The notes below the pieces were generated by a model that saw nothing but the letters and a program-made list of their open reading frames with translations, was not told the origin of the DNA and made no database searches. A stretch of DNA of 64,000 nucleotides, from NCBI GenBank assembly GCA_905250125.1, contig CAJNOL010000683.1:47644-111643 (forward strand), in the 5' to 3' direction. Numbering within the stretch: the first letter of the stretch is position 1; the number at the start of each line of letters is the position of its first letter. The position numbers and the translations under genes are program-made. The stretch is from Rotaria sordida (lineage: Eukaryota > Rotifera > Eurotatoria > Philodinida > Philodinidae). Shown here piece by piece: positions 36,660 through 50,021 of this stretch.

Positions 36660-39600
36660 TCTTTTTCTATCACAACCAAAGCAAATCATCTAATATAATC
36701 TGTTCGCTAAATAAAATCGAATATTTTAAGCCAGAAGCCATCAATCTTTTTACTATGATTAGATCGTGTAAATTTGAAATATCAATCTATAAGCCATCTA
36801 TCCTTTTTTTATGAAAAATTGACAATAAATGTCTTAGATCTGTCGCTTAACACGTAGGAACGATAAGTAGACATGAATTTATTAGGTTATTAAAATATAT
36901 CAGAACTTCGCTTGTTTGTCCTGAATCATAGGTCAATGGTAGTATAATTCTGTAGCTTACATTTTATACTTTAAGGACAAAAGAGCCCAACCTATTCGAT
37001 TACATTGCATTTTCTTTCATTCTCCATCAAAGTTATGATTTTTTTAAAGTTTCTTCGATCATAATACTATCTAAATAGCTTAGTTATCAAATTGAGCTTC
37101 TTATTATGTTGTACTACTGTAAAAATCAATTATTCATACAATGCCGAGAAAAGATTATTTTAACGTTATCTTATAATATATTAGTTAATTGTTTGAACTT
37201 TATATTTATGGGAACTATTTCTACATCAGATCACCTTTCAATAAAATTGTCAAGTTAATCAATGAATGGATTCATAATAAAATATAATTGTAAATTAAAT
37301 TTTTTTCGGCAAATTTTAAGGATAAAGAAATACATTAAGAATAAATAAACATTATTTGCCAAACATTTGTTTCTGTAAAATAAACTAAAACCAGCGAGTG
37401 AGATGCTACTCTTAACGGTGAAAGCGAAAAGTGGTCAAGAAATTCATAATCAAAGAATAAAAGCTTCAACCCAGCCAAATAAGCTAAACCAATACAAAAG
37501 AAAAGGTGGAACATGCTATTAGCAAACTGCAAATCACTACAACGAAGTATATGATGTTCTAATAAGTGCAATGTATGAAATAGAATTTCTTTCCAAAATT
37601 AAGATTGTTATATCCACAGATTTTCACGAAATTATATGAAAAAAATTAATTCTAATAGGAAAATGAAACTAAGAATAATCTCCGATGCAAAAGTCATCGC
37701 TGAAATTTCAACTTATGGCTTTCCGCCCAGAAACATCATAGAGAGTTCAATTTTTTTTTAATGTGGAAAGGACAAAGTCTGAGCTTCAAAAAGCATAGGA
37801 AAAAATTTTTTTCAAAGTAATTTTGAATGAGAAAAAAGATCGAGCAACTTTTGCTCTTTTCAAATGTATCTCTTTCATCAAGTCTATTTGTTTTCCTATC
37901 ACAGGTTACAATTTAAAATTATACACTTATTACAGAAAATAGAAGTATTTTTATCACTTTTTCAAATTGAATATGATAAATTATGTTTTAATTTTTTACT
38001 TAACGATTAAAACGCTTTACAAGTTTTCCATTGATTTGAAAAAATAAGTCATCTGACTTAAGCAATAGTTTCCAGATATTGAATGAATTTTCTTCCGCTT
38101 TCTAAAATATATTTTCCGAAACAGCATGAAATTCTCTACAAATTCAAATTAATTAATTATAACATTTACTAACATATTTAAGCTCTGAATAATGAATTTT
38201 TCTCCATATTCTATCTGTCTTATGCAAAGTAGTGCTTTCTATCAAAACAAAGACATTTTATTTACTGTTAAAGAATTCCTAAGAAACTTTCTAGGGTATG
38301 AAAGTCGGTAAAGTTTTGTACGGATTACTGTTTCATTTACTTGGTTTTCAAGAAAAAAGTTTTCTTCAGACTCGAGAAAAATATAAAGAAAACAATATGT
38401 TGTAAGAGCTCTTTCAAAGACATTTGATATATCGAACTATTGTCTCAATCAAAATTAATCCCAGAACATTTTTTTTTGTATGCGTTTTAAAGTTCAGACT
38501 ATTTTCTTTCAACGGTGTTCCTAACACAGGTTGAAACAGGGTGGGACTTCAGGTTGGGGACTATTTTTGTCAGGACAAGAAAAGGCTATTTAGCATGTCG
38601 CATACACTGAATACCATGCAATTGGACAGCTGTCAAAAGAGAGTTTTCGACAGCAGGTGAAGTTGTCAACCAAAGCAGGTATAATTTATGTCCAACAACT
38701 GTTAGTAATATTTCGTTTCTTCGTTCGATTGAGAATAGCAAAGCAAAACATTAATTGATCTCAAGCTATGTTGTTTTTCTGTTCTTGTGTCAACTTCTTG
38801 CAATATGCAGTCAAATAAATCATATGATTCAAATATACAAACATCTTATAAAGACGTGACGAGGCAGCGAAGAAAAAATTATGGTTGGGTCGGGGCGGGA
38901 CGAAGCCAGAAACAAAACGTCTACATGATACTACCACAAACAATTAGAAGGACTACAGATAATTTATGAACTCACATCCTGTTATTTTTCATACAGCTGA
39001 AAGTTTTTGTTCGTTTATTATAAATTTCTCGACTATTTTTCATATCGACGGATTTTCGTAGATTCCTCTTAAAGTAGTAATCTACGTAAAATGACTGTTA
39101 TGGTCATCACTTGAGTTCAAATAAAGAGATTATTATCTCAAAGTAAACGCGATATTTTATTCATAATTTTAATAGATAGCTAATAAATCATCGTGCTTCT
39201 GTTAATGCTTGTGATTAGATCTTTTTTTGAAAGCTCATAAAAAAATGAATTTTATAGTTTTCTAACGCCCATTGATCAAGATTTCACAAATACAACATTT
39301 GATTTCAATGCAATATACAAGGTTTGTAAGCATCATGAAATCAAAGTTTTAATCGTATTTTATCATTTATTTTTCTTGCGAAATTTTTGCTATAATTAGA
39401 AAATTTTGTACATGCAAATGTAATAAAGAATAGGATTGTATAATACAAGAAAGAAATGTATTAAGTAGAGTAGAATACTAAAGTCCAACTTTATAGAACT
39501 TCTCTTTGGTGAAATGATGCATTGTGATGATAAAAATAAAGTTGTTGCCCTTATGTATATCATCTTTTGGCAAGAATAAAAAACAAAAGATTAGCCCTTT

Positions 39601-40696
39601 GTTTTTTTTCCTCTTGAATAACAAAACATGGTAAATATTTGATAAAAAGTGCTGCATATAGTCATGAGTGTCAATCTTATCTTAGGACAAAAGAGTGCAT
39701 ATTCTCATAAATATTAAGATCTTTTAGTCTGTTAATGTTTACGTTATCTTGATTTATTACTTTCGAAATGTTTGTAATCGTCATTTAAACTTTAACTACG
39801 TCTTCGATCAGTCATCTGATCACGCTTTCTTGAGTATAGCTGACAGTTATATTAAATTATAGCTCGACTTATAGATATTGTGCCTCATTGTATTGTATAC
39901 GGCTGTAGGGAATGGTGTTCATCTAAAAAACAATTCCAAAAACAAATGCACAAGGTTGTTGATTCTGAAAAGATTTGAAAGTATATTATAACGTGGAACT
40001 AAGCTAAACTATTGCTGCACGTGATTAAAACGAATCCATAACCTTGTATAGATGGCTCTTCGAAATCTTTATATAAACAAAGAAAGAGGAATCTCACAAT
40101 ATATTCTTCATTGTTACATCTCTTTTAACAACAGAAAAACATTTGTTCTATTTTATATCTCATGATGAGTATTTTTTTTTCCAGAACTTTGCTCACATTC
40201 ATCTATTTTGAAATTAATAACGGACATGGGGCATAAACGAGTGCCAATACTACTTCATATGATCCTTCGATCCATAAGACTTAAAAGGATTCCGCACGAT
40301 ACTAGTCGAAATTTGTCACCCCCGTAAACTATTTTGAAATATATATCCCATGAAAATATGTTGTTCTGCGTATTTTAATGTGGCGGATATGATTTGTTGT
40401 GGATGTGAATGTGGGTGTCGATGTAGAAGAAAGGGCTATGAACACCCACACTGTCATCAAACATAGTATTTTTTGCTTATGACTATTTCCGAGATTGCAG
40501 AAGTGGTTGGATATGCATATTGATGATTGTTAACTAAAGATCCTGATCAAAGAATACCGTATGCACTAGTACTAAGTGATTAAAGAATTTTATTGGAACT
40601 AAAAACTTCTGAAATAGGTCAAATCGAATGATTTTTACGAAATTTCTTAAATATTAGTTTCAAAAGATTATTCATTTTTTTCTAAACTATATCATC
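36660..40696. other. Gene-poor stretch, nothing recognised
   Basis: Four kilobases without a credible gene. Open frames at 37335-37571 (-) and 38761-38969 (both strands) lack family resemblance and splice context. The region has no clear inverted repeats, no tRNA-like cloverleaf and no low-complexity block. It may be decayed mobile DNA or regulatory sequence. Confidence 0.4.
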
Positions 40697-41234
40697 ATGT
40701 ACTGTTGCATTGTTTTGGCTTCGATCGGTTTAGTCTTAGCTGACTATTTGTTGGTTGGCCGTCTCATTCGATTGATTGGTAGTCAACATTCAATAATGAA
40801 TCCAAAATTTATCGAGTTTGCATTCATTATTTCAGACATACTATCAATTAGAATTCAATCGGCAGGTACCGATTTAATAACAAATGAAAGTCTGAATAAT
40901 ATTATGGCCGGTAGTCGAATATTAATTGAAGGATTAAGTATTAATTTAGTTAGTTTTTGTTTCTATTTTTGCTGTTGTTACACTTCATTTACATTGATCA
41001 ATTCATCGACGTAAATCTGATTTTACTGGACAAAAACGAGGGATAACAATGTTCTATGCATTGTATCTTAGTATGATTCTATTAATAATTCGTTCCTTTT
41101 ATCATATCATAGAATTTGCTATGGGTTTTCGAAGTTATCTTGTTATACATAAAATATATTTTTATATTTTTGAATGTCTACTTATTATATTTGCATTTGG
41201 CATTTGCTTGCCACCACATTCTGATCTTTAGATA
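40697..41234 (+). pseudogene. RTA1-like lipid-translocating exporter remnant
   Basis: Two consecutive frames read one multi-pass membrane protein. The first (40697-41014) has LADYLLVGRLI, then an ISDILSIRIQSAG segment, then an AGSRILIEGLSINLVSF segment. The second (from about 41010, best from 41049) has ALYLSMILLIIRSFYHIIEF, then GFRSYLVIHKIYFYIFE and a closing helix up to a TAG at 41229-41231. These match in order the RTA1 family pattern (A..Y...GR, D..S...Q..G, G..I...GL..Q..SF, LIRS.YR..E, G.....HE...Y..D). The family is mainly fungal, with proteins such as Rta1 and Rsb1 acting in sphingoid-base and drug resistance. A frameshift near 40985-41014 and a TGA in the second frame break the gene. 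The first helices are missing upstream. It is probably a non-functional copy unless an unrecognised splice repairs it. Confidence 0.6.
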
Positions 41235-42903
41235 CTAGTCGAAGATACAGATCAACTTATCAAGAAACCATGCAAAAATGTCGCTCCTATCGTAGAATAA
41301 CAGTCATCTTTGTCGGCAAGTACAAACAATACGCGTTAGTTTTAACTACGAATTTCAGTGACATTAGACGTTCAATAAAATCTGTAAATTAACAAAAAAG
41401 AAAACTTTTTTAAAAAAGAAGAACTATAATATTGCTTGGTTAGCCGAATGTATATTTGATTTTTTTTTGTACATAAAGATGAAAAAAAGATGTCCTAAAA
41501 TTCAAATTTTAATAATCTTTTCTATTTATTTGCTCTAGTTCATGATGTATTCATGAACAAAAGTTCCAGCACTAATGATAATCAACTTGAAATATATGTA
41601 TTAGATGCTAAAATTTGAAGAAATTAATCATATAGTATAGATCTATACATAATAGCAATAATAGTTTTTGAAAAATCATGAGATCGTAAGTTCTTATTTC
41701 CAATAAATGCAACTGAAATGACTACGAAAAAAATTTCACGGAAATTTAATTCAATGCTTTGAGAAATAAGCGTAGAAAATTGATTTTAATATAAAATGAA
41801 TATAGAAATGAAGTATATATCTTTGAGAATGGGTTAAATTAGGAAGAGTGTGGACGAAGACAAGAGCCACTCCTACATGAGTCCCTTCATTTGGTTAACA
41901 ATTTTATTCTTTTTCTTTTCGATTACATAATTGTAAGCTAGCCAATGCTTTAGTCAAAATCCTATATTTTAGAATCGAAAGAGAAATGAAAACAACTACT
42001 TTATAGTTCGAGTCAACCATGCTAATATTCAATTTATTCAATGAAGCATATAAGAATCATCAATGATGGCCTGAAGCAGTCAACATTAGGAAAATGTCAC
42101 AATTTTTTGCAAAGGAAGAATATCTTTCTTCGAACAGAATGCAAAAAAGAGAGTTTCAGCGTTGCTAGAAAAAAATTTAAAAAATTTTCTACAATTGAAC
42201 GGATGTAGCATCCCCTCGAGCCATCACTGCTAATATTTGCAGTCATAAGAGATGAATGATGTGACACAATCGAACTCAAACGACAAGTATATACACTTCA
42301 TTTCTTTATACTTTTCATAATAAAATAAAATTTCCCGCATGAGTCAGCGTAAAACAAGACGTTGTACTCCTTCAAAAGAATGTGTAAAAATGAATTATAG
42401 CTATAATATCATTGATATTTTATTGGTACCGTTACAACAGTATTCTTTAACTTATCTGATTGATTACATTATGATGTGCAGAAATTAGAATCTATCATGA
42501 CCTCAAACATTAATAATGATACTCTTTGTATTCTTATTAACCGCAAAATCTTTCTTTTCTTATGAGATTCTCTATAGAGTACGGTAACTACCGACAAAGA
42601 TTTTATTGGAGTTCTCTTATGTCAGCAATATACCTAATAGTTTTTCATTTCACAAATAAAAATAAACATAATTTATTATTATAAAATTATTTTCAAAAAG
42701 ATTTCGATTAGTAAATTTTCTATAGTATTAAATTGATTAGATTTTAAAGAAAAATAGATGACGCTAGTCTTATTTTCTTTTCTATAATATATCCGAGAAT
42801 CATTAACGCGAGAAGGTTTCGGCTTTTGATTGTTCGAATATCGAATGTTTATTTAGATTAATAAATGCAATTATTTTTTAACTCGTGATATAATTATATT
42901 TCT
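41235..42903. other. Intergenic, no gene seen
   Basis: AT-rich DNA between the RTA1-like remnant and EBAG9. A 60-residue frame at 42097-42279 (-) has no support. The promoter of EBAG9 should lie near its right edge. Confidence 0.4.
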
Positions 42904-43840
42904 ATGTTGATTATAATAAAATTTTTATTCCATATTATTTGTTCAATTGGTCGAGGTTTTCGTAAAATATTTCAAATTATTGTTGGAAGACGTCATGAAG
43001 AACTTGGAACAACTTTATCTAAAACTGAACCAGTAACACTTGAACATATTCGAATTATTGGTGAAATGGAAAATGATTCAAATCGTCCTTATCAATCATT
43101 TGCTTCAGTTCCAAAAGTAAATTATCTAATAATTTTATTCAATTATTTATTTATTTATTTATTTATTTAGATACCACAACCAGAATGGAATTCTTGGGGT
43201 GCTGAAGATATATTTCGACAGAACCAGCATTTAAATAATTCACAAACAGCTGATAAAAATGATGAAAAAATGGATTATTTTAGTGATATTGCAGCAACAG
43301 TTAAAAAAACACCTAAAGTAATAATACATAAAAAAAAACATATTAAGCCTTGAAGATAACTTTTGACAAATTAATATTTAGATTATATTAAAAAAACGTA
43401 TAAATGATAATGATAATCAATTAAATCTAGATGATCAACGTCATAATCGTTTACAAATGATGAATGACGAATTAGTTAATTTTGTAAGTTAAATAAATTT
43501 CAATTCATATGATTATATGAATCATTTTTTTTTTTAAAGCAACCTGGTCTCAATGAATGGCAAGAAAGTGATGTAAATTCATCGACTACAAATTATGGTG
43601 GTACTTGGAACGATAATGATGATTTTAATGAACTTTCAAACGAAGCAAATGAAGCTATGCGAGGTATGAACAAAAAAAAACGAAATAATATTTTAAATGA
43701 AATTTTATATTCATTTATTGATTTAATATATAGAAACTCGTCGTATTGAACGTGAAAGAAAATTACGTGAACATCAACAACGTAAACTCGAAAAAGAAGC
43801 ATCAAGAACATTAACACATAAGCGTGACAGTTTATCATAA
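42904..43840 (+). CDS. EBAG9: EBAG9/RCAS1-like Golgi membrane protein
   Basis: Five exons (about 42904-43116, 43171-43318, 43381-43483, 43540-43662 and 43734-43840, stop TAA at 43838-43840). An N-terminal hydrophobic segment (IIIKFLFHIICSIG) is followed by basic residues, as in EBAG9. Then come a SFASVPK/PEWNSWG motif (family SSVPK..EEWTSWD), a DYFSDIAATVKKTPKIILKK block (family DYFKDM.PTIRKTQKIVIKK), a Trp-containing acidic stretch (LNEWQES, TWNDNDDF) and a C-terminal charged coiled coil (ERERKLREHQQRKLEKEA). The family is a Golgi-resident regulator of vesicle traffic and secretion and of glycan display. Order and spacing of the blocks make orthology clear. The length of about 200 residues is normal for the family. 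Confidence 0.88.
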
Positions 43841-45851
43841 TTCATGATTTTTTTTTTATTCATTGTATTTACTATTCTATGTTGATTGTTAAATATAAGA
43901 ATCTCATAAACCAAATATTTGATCATCTGTCGAGATTAAACTAGGATACAAATCAGCTTTTTAAGATTGATATCTAATGTTACATATGTGTTCATATGTT
44001 CTACTATTTATTACTTATCTTTCTATTAGAATATCAATTTAATTATTCTATGAATTTATTTCTACCCAGTAGCTTCTAACATATCAGCGTGTGTGCATAC
44101 AATACCATTCGATAAAATAATAAAGAGCGCATAGTTTAGTTCGATCGACAATCGCTATGAAAGCAACCACCAACAGCGATTTCTTGCTCTTTTCTTGTTC
44201 GATACTCATGCGATGTAATGTGAAGGCGTCGTGTTCAAGTAGCTCTTTATGAGATTCGTCTGTCTATTATTGTGGAGACTGGCACATTACTTGATACCCA
44301 TAGTACTAACCAATAAATCGACAGAACACAAGAATATTTTTGATTGCTTCGCTAGAAAAGAAAGACAAATTATGTTCTGCTATTTTTCCTCTTTCTTCTC
44401 TTTCTATCTATTTCTATTTCATTTCTTTTTTCCCTTACGAGATGAAATAACATGCACGCTTTATTTTTCATATACCAGCACCATTTTTTATTAGAAATAT
44501 ATAATAAAACCTTGTTTACTTGCACATATATTGTTTTGTGTATATATAGATATATGCATAAAACTCTACAAAACATCTTTACAAGGTTTTTTATGGTTTG
44601 ACAGATAGACAAATAAAGATAATCTTTTGCTACGAGCAAATCATTTTTATCTAGTAGAACAACATTGGTGCCCATTGAGTAAGTGGATCTTAATCGAAAT
44701 GCTTGAATAAAAAATAGGCATTTTTTTTTCTACTTACTCAACCGAAATCGTTTGCATAATCTATAAATATAGAGTGAAGGGAAAAAAAGAAGAACAATTA
44801 TCATTTCATTGAAGTCTACCGCTATTAGAAATAGTAAAGAAGAATTCTTTTGTTATTAGCGGAACAAAAATGTTTGACGCAAGTAATAATGTATGCGAAT
44901 GAGTTCGATCAAGTCAAGTATTTGTTGTGTGTAGGCGTCTGATAGAAAGACTGACAATAACAATTTGAAGTATTTTAGTTTTTAAAGTATTAAATAAACG
45001 AGTTTATTTCTTGTTTCCGTTTTTCTCTCTTTTTATCGGCTCACTACAGGTTTTTGTTTGGAGAATAATTGAAAAGATTTTTTAATGAAAGAGGTAAGTA
45101 ACCTGATTAAACCATTATCAATGTCTATATTATCATGTAATTAACAAATCAAATATAAAAATGTTGAATTCTACTTGTCAGATGATTTTCTTTTCTTTTT
45201 TAGATATAATATATAATAAAATATAAGATCATGATAAATCTTTATATTAATTTGCTTTCTTGTCTTCCTATCACCATCTATAATAATAAATAATGTCGAC
45301 TTAGCATGTCTTTTTTTTCTAATTTAATCTACATTCAGACATCAACCATTAGGCGGCATGCTATCGACAAACGATTCCCTAGTAATAGATTCTTGTCTTT
45401 TTTTCTTCTTCGCCTACTACTTGTCGACGCGAACGGTCCACATTGTTCTAGGTTTTAGCAACGCTAGATTCGTTGATGATGAGTAAGAAGAAAAACATTT
45501 GCTTATTTTTTGTGAATCATTTAATAAAAAGAAAAAAAACAAACTAGTCATTCGTCTCTGTCGTTTTTTTTACATAAGAAACATTTTTTTAATCTTTTTC
45601 ACTCTATGAATAAGAGCATTGATATGTGATGTGCAATTAAGAAAAGAAAACTTGATAGAGGTATTCAGTCTAATAAAAATAATGCATGAAACTGAGGCAC
45701 TTCTTTCTGATCGATGCGATACGGCAGAACAGGATTTTGTAAGAAATCATGATTGATAATTCAGAGAGAGAAAGGAAATCTTGTTGTTCCTTTTTTTTTT
45801 GTTGTATTCTAGCGTTTCAATAGAATCGGTTCGACTGAACAGGTTCTATCT
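43841..45851. other. Intergenic plus possible stomatin leader exon
   Basis: No independent gene. ATGAAAGAG followed by GTAAGT at 45085-45099 could be a first coding exon of the stomatin gene, spliced to the acceptor at about 45811 (TTCTAG then CGTTTC), which would add a short N-terminus. Frames at 44249-44494 and 44370-44675 are opposing and unsupported. Confidence 0.4.
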
Positions 45852-47540
45852 ATGACATCCAAACAACAGGAACGTGTTACCACTATGTTTGGTTCAGAAT
45901 GTAAGTTTTACAAAATTTTGTTTTTTTGTTTTTCTTTAATTCTCTTTATCTATTATAATCGATCAGTGAATGCATCGAATGTTACTAGAAATTATTCGTG
46001 TAATTAAATAATTTTTATTACTACTACTAAATTGCTTTATTAATTAACTTTATCTATTTGTTTTTTTGGAAAAAATATTCTGTAGTTATTTATTTTTCTA
46101 TTAGACGATATACGCAATGCACATGAAGGTCTTGGTACATGTGGTTGGATTCTTGTCGTATTATCTCATATAATATGTCTTTTAACATTTCCTTTTTCAC
46201 TTTGTGTTACAGTCAAAGTAAGGACAACAATATATATATATGTATACATATATATTAAAGGAGAAAATGTTATTGAAAATGATAACATTATAGGTTGTAC
46301 AAGAATATGAAAGAGCAGTTATTATGCGTCTTGGTCGAATTCTGTCGGGTCAGATAAAGAAAGAGAAGAAAATTAATTTAATATTAATTACTTTTTTGTT
46401 TCTTTTTCCTTCTTGTCAAGGTGGCGCCAAAGGTCCGGGTTTATTTTTTGTTTTACCTTGTGTTGATTCAATAATCAAAGTTGATTTACGAACAAGTATG
46501 TATTAGCAAAATCCAAAAATTTGAATAATTTAGTTAATTAAGAAAACAATTATAAATTAATTTTTATATTTTAGTAACTTTTGATGTTCCTCCTCAAGAA
46601 ATTCTTACAAGAGATTCTGTAGTATGTGAATAATAATCAAATATTAAAAAATGATTTCGTTTTTCTTTTCTTTTTTTTAATAGACTGTATCAGTTGATGC
46701 TGTTGTTTATTTTCGAATATTTAATCCAATAATAAGTGTAACTAATGTTGAAAATGCACGATACTCTACACAATTACTTGCTGCAACAACACTTCGTAAT
46801 ATTTTGTAAGTTGATTAATTTCAAAATCTAATGAAATTTTGATTTATGTGATATTTATAGAGGTACAAAAACATTACAAGAAATTTTATGTGAGAGAGAA
46901 AATATTTCACGTTTAATGCAAGTTCATCTTGATGAAGGAACAGATCCATGGGGTGTGAAAGTTGAACGTGTAGAAATGTTAGTAATTCTAAACAAAAATA
47001 TTCTTTTTTTTTTTTTTTACATTTGAATTACTATTTTAGTAAAGATGTTCGTCTCCCTGTTAGTATGCAACGTAGTATGGCTGCAGAAGCTGAAGGTTAG
47101 AATTTAGATTTTCCTTCTTTTTTTTTTGGTATTTTTGTTCTAATCTAATTGAATATTATTTTCTAGCTGCTCGAGAAGCTCGGGCTAAAATAATTGCAGC
47201 TGAAGGTGAACAAAAAGCTTCAAGATCTTTAAAAGTAAAAATTTTATTACTCAAAAACAAAAAAAAAGAAGTTATAAAAATATATTTACAAAAAAAATTT
47301 TTTTTATAGGAAGCGGGTGATGTGATTAGTGAAAATCCAGTAGCATTACAATTACGATATCTTCAAACGTTGACACATATATCAGCAGAAAAAAATTCTA
47401 CAATTGTTTTTCCTATTCCTGGTAGAAAGTTTATTTATGAAACTCATTATTAATATTATGTTATTCTTTTTTCTTTTTTAGTCGAACTTTTAAAATTAAT
47501 GAAAAGTCGAAGTGACGTGCGTAAAACTACTGGTTTATAG
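45852..47540 (+). CDS. Stomatin (SPFH/band 7 membrane protein)
   Basis: About eleven short exons, stop TAG at 47538-47540. After a polar N-terminus come a hydrophobic hairpin containing the conserved Pro ([20 protein letters not shown]), [14 protein letters not shown] (split by an intron at about 46348/46421), [19 protein letters not shown], the [15 protein letters not shown] segment, a [16 protein letters not shown] segment and the [20 protein letters not shown] coiled coil. It ends with LQLRYLQTL and NSTIVFPIP. This is the complete stomatin layout (about 290 residues), close to stomatin, MEC-2 and stomatin-like 3. Stomatins are inner-leaflet oligomeric scaffolds that organise lipid and tune ion channels and transporters. 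The ATG at 45852 is the simplest start; an upstream exon is possible because the reading frame stays open to the splice acceptor. Confidence 0.9.
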
Positions 47541-47599
47541 AAACTTAATCTGTGATTGTTCATTTAAATAAATGAAAAAAGACAAAACAAAAATATTTT

Positions 47600-48355
47600 T
47601 TATTTATAATATCGATCATATAAATATGAAACTAAACCAAATCGTGCCCATGTAGTTACTATTGTTTTTGCAGTTTGTAATGTTGTATTAGTAGAAGATA
47701 TCGATGATTGAATTATCTGTTCTGTAGGATCTTCTTTAATTAATGTTAACATGAGATTATCTCGTTCATGATTGACATGCACCATGATATCATTAATCAA
47801 TTTTGAAAAATCAAATTTAGTTTTATCTTTTGTATTAATAAGATAAAGTGATAGATTTGTTTTTGAAAGACTTGTTTCGAGATTTTTTAGACAATTATTA
47901 CGAATTATATCGAGTACTTCAATTGAATTAAAATTAGTTGGATAATCACGACGATGATTACGTAGTTCTTCATCAATACCAGTACGAATAAAAAAAAGTG
48001 TTTTATTAAAACGATCTCGAACAATATCACTTAACCATCGATCAATTTCAGTAAAACGACCACGAGATAATATAAGAAACATATCATAACGATTTATATC
48101 AATTAATTTACAATAATCTTCTTTAGATACGGATGGAGTTGCAACACCGGGTACATCCCACATGAAAACATTATCAATTAGTTTATAGCATGTAGGTATT
48201 CCTGTTGTTTCAATAACACCAACAGGAGCAAAATTGGTATGTTCAGAAGTTAGATTCCGAATTAAATTGCATAGTGAACTTTTACCGACACCTGAACGAC
48301 CGAGTATCGCTATGTGATATGGTGCATTGGGCGGACGATATTTAATAACAGACAT
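47600..48355 (-). CDS. IRG-like GTPase, short form (array gene A)
   Basis: A mostly single-exon frame of about 250 codons starting MSVIKYRPPNAPYHIAI. It has a P-loop GRSGVGKSS, a VGVIETTG switch block, a WDVPG motif (G3), then YDMFLILSRGRFTEID and LFFIRTGID at the position of the G4 motif. These blocks are those of immunity-related GTPases (IIGP/p47 type). The C-terminal helical domain found in its two neighbours is missing; the protein ends soon after the G domain with a short aromatic tail. An upstream acceptor-like TTTTAG precedes the ATG, so a further 5' exon is possible, but none was identified in the 100-base gap to gene B. It may be a truncated duplicate or a specialised short form. 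Confidence 0.7.
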   Translation of the reverse strand: MSVIKYRPPNAPYHIAILGRSGVGKSSLCNLIRNLTSEHTNFAPVGVIETTGIPTCYKLIDNVFMWDVPGVATPSVSKEDYCKLIDINRYDMFLILSRGRFTEIDRWLSDIVRDRFNKTLFFIRTGIDEELRNHRRDYPTNFNSIEVLDIIRNNCLKNLETSLSKTNLSLYLINTKDKTKFDFSKLINDIMVHVNHERDNLMLTLIKEDPTEQIIQSSISSTNTTLQTAKTIVTTWARFGLVSYLYDRYYK

Positions 48356-48490
48356 TAAAGATCTAAAATTCAAAAATAAAAATAGAACATTCATGATTCA
48401 AAAAATAAATAAATGGAAGAAGAATCACAAAATAAAATCCAATCGTCAACAAAAAAAAAACAAACAAGTATTTACAAAATAAGAAAAGTA

Positions 48491-50021
48491 TTAGATTAAT
48501 TGTTGTCTTTGTTGTTGTTCTTGAATCATTCGATTCGATGCATCAATAACAATATCAATAATTTTCAATGATGCTTGTTCCATACGTATTAAAATTTTAT
48601 ATAAAACCATATAACAAACTCCAAATGATAATGTTGATGCAATTGCTGTTCCAACATATGGTACAAATCGAGCAAATTCTTCTGTTGTTGCTCCTATGGC
48701 TTGTTTTTTTGCAAAATCTAAAACAAATGATCTTAAAGAATTTAAATATTGTATTGGAAATATTTCATTTAATTCTTTTTCGATTTTTTGCATTGGTATT
48801 TGATAAACATTTGATAATTTTTGTAAAGCAGCTTGATCTAATCCAAGTTGTTTTTTATAAAATTCAGCTTCACTCATAACTAATGTTGCATCAAAACCAA
48901 GTGAAAGAAATGGTACAGGTATAGCAGCAACAGCTGCTGATGCTGATGCAACAATCCATATACGACGATAAAGTGCAGCAACTTTTGCTAATAAAACTTC
49001 TTTACACATAACTGACATTGATAAAATCATTGATTCACGTTTTAATGATGGATAATCACGTAATAATGTTTCATTTAATTTTCCAAAATCAAAACGTAAA
49101 CGATTTTTTAAATGACCAGATATAAGAAATACTTCAGCATTAGAATCAACAGTATGAATATATTCAAGACAATTATTACGAATACGTTGTAATATTTCAT
49201 TTTCATCATATGTACTTGGATGATCTTCATATTCATTATATAAATCAGAATCAATATTTGTACGAATAAATATAAATCGTTTATTATTTTTTTTAACTTC
49301 AGATGCAAGCCATAGATCATTTTCTAGATTTTACAAGAATATAATACTTAATTCTTTTTAAAAAATAATAATTACCAGTAAAACGTGTTCGACAAAGAAT
49401 TAAAAAAAAATCATAACGTTCAAATTGAATTTTTTCTAAATAACATGACTGAGGATAATTTGGTGTTCCAACACCTATAATCAATATTGTTCTTTGTGAA
49501 AAAAATTATAGAAAAAATAAATTTTTTAATTACCAGGTAAGTCCCATATTTTCAAATTTGGAAAATCTGGATGTTCATATGGAATTGGTTGATTAGTTGT
49601 TTCTACAACACCTACACTTGCAGAACCTTCATCTTCAGCTTCTAAACCACGAAGACAATTAATAAATGTTGATTTACCAACACCACTAAAATATTTATCT
49701 ATGAAAATTCTATAAATCAATATTTGTTTATCTTCTTACCTTGAACCAACAATGGCAATATCTAATGGATGTTGTTTCCATACATCCAATCGTTGTAAAA
49801 GATAATTATCTAAACCATGAACACCATGTCTCTAAATATATTATCGTAAAATACAGAACATCAAAAAAAAACACAGATCAAATTAAACTAACATGAATAA
49901 ATTGTTCCGCTTGTTTCTTCTCATCATCAGTTATATCAAGTAATTGGAAATGTCCGCCTGTTGTAATCGATTCAACAACTGGTTCACGATAAAAATATTG
50001 TTCAAAATCGGAGAAATTCAT
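48491..50021 (-). CDS. IRG-like GTPase, full length (array gene B)
   Basis: The start MNFSDFEQYFYREP is at 50021. Exons: about 50021-49893, 49833-49741, 49687-49534, 49480-49376 and 49325-48491. The P-loop GSSGVGKST is split by an intron. G domain blocks are ASVGVVETTNQP, IWDLPG, YDFFLILCRTRFTENDLWLA and FIFIRTNID. After the G domain comes the IRG-type helical C-terminus (MILSMSVMCKEVLLAKVAAL, then a hydrophobic IPVPFLSLGFDATLV stretch and FYKKQLGLD), ending in a Gln-rich tail. Vertebrate IRGs attack vacuoles of intracellular parasites and are membrane-binding; here the role is unknown, but the same fold is predicted. The Lys of the usual TKxD motif is replaced by Asn, as in gene C. Confidence 0.78.

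Noticed and set aside
37335-37571. 78-codon minus-strand frame in the gene-poor region
   Set aside because: Hydrophobic but without topology, homology or splice support; length is within chance expectation.
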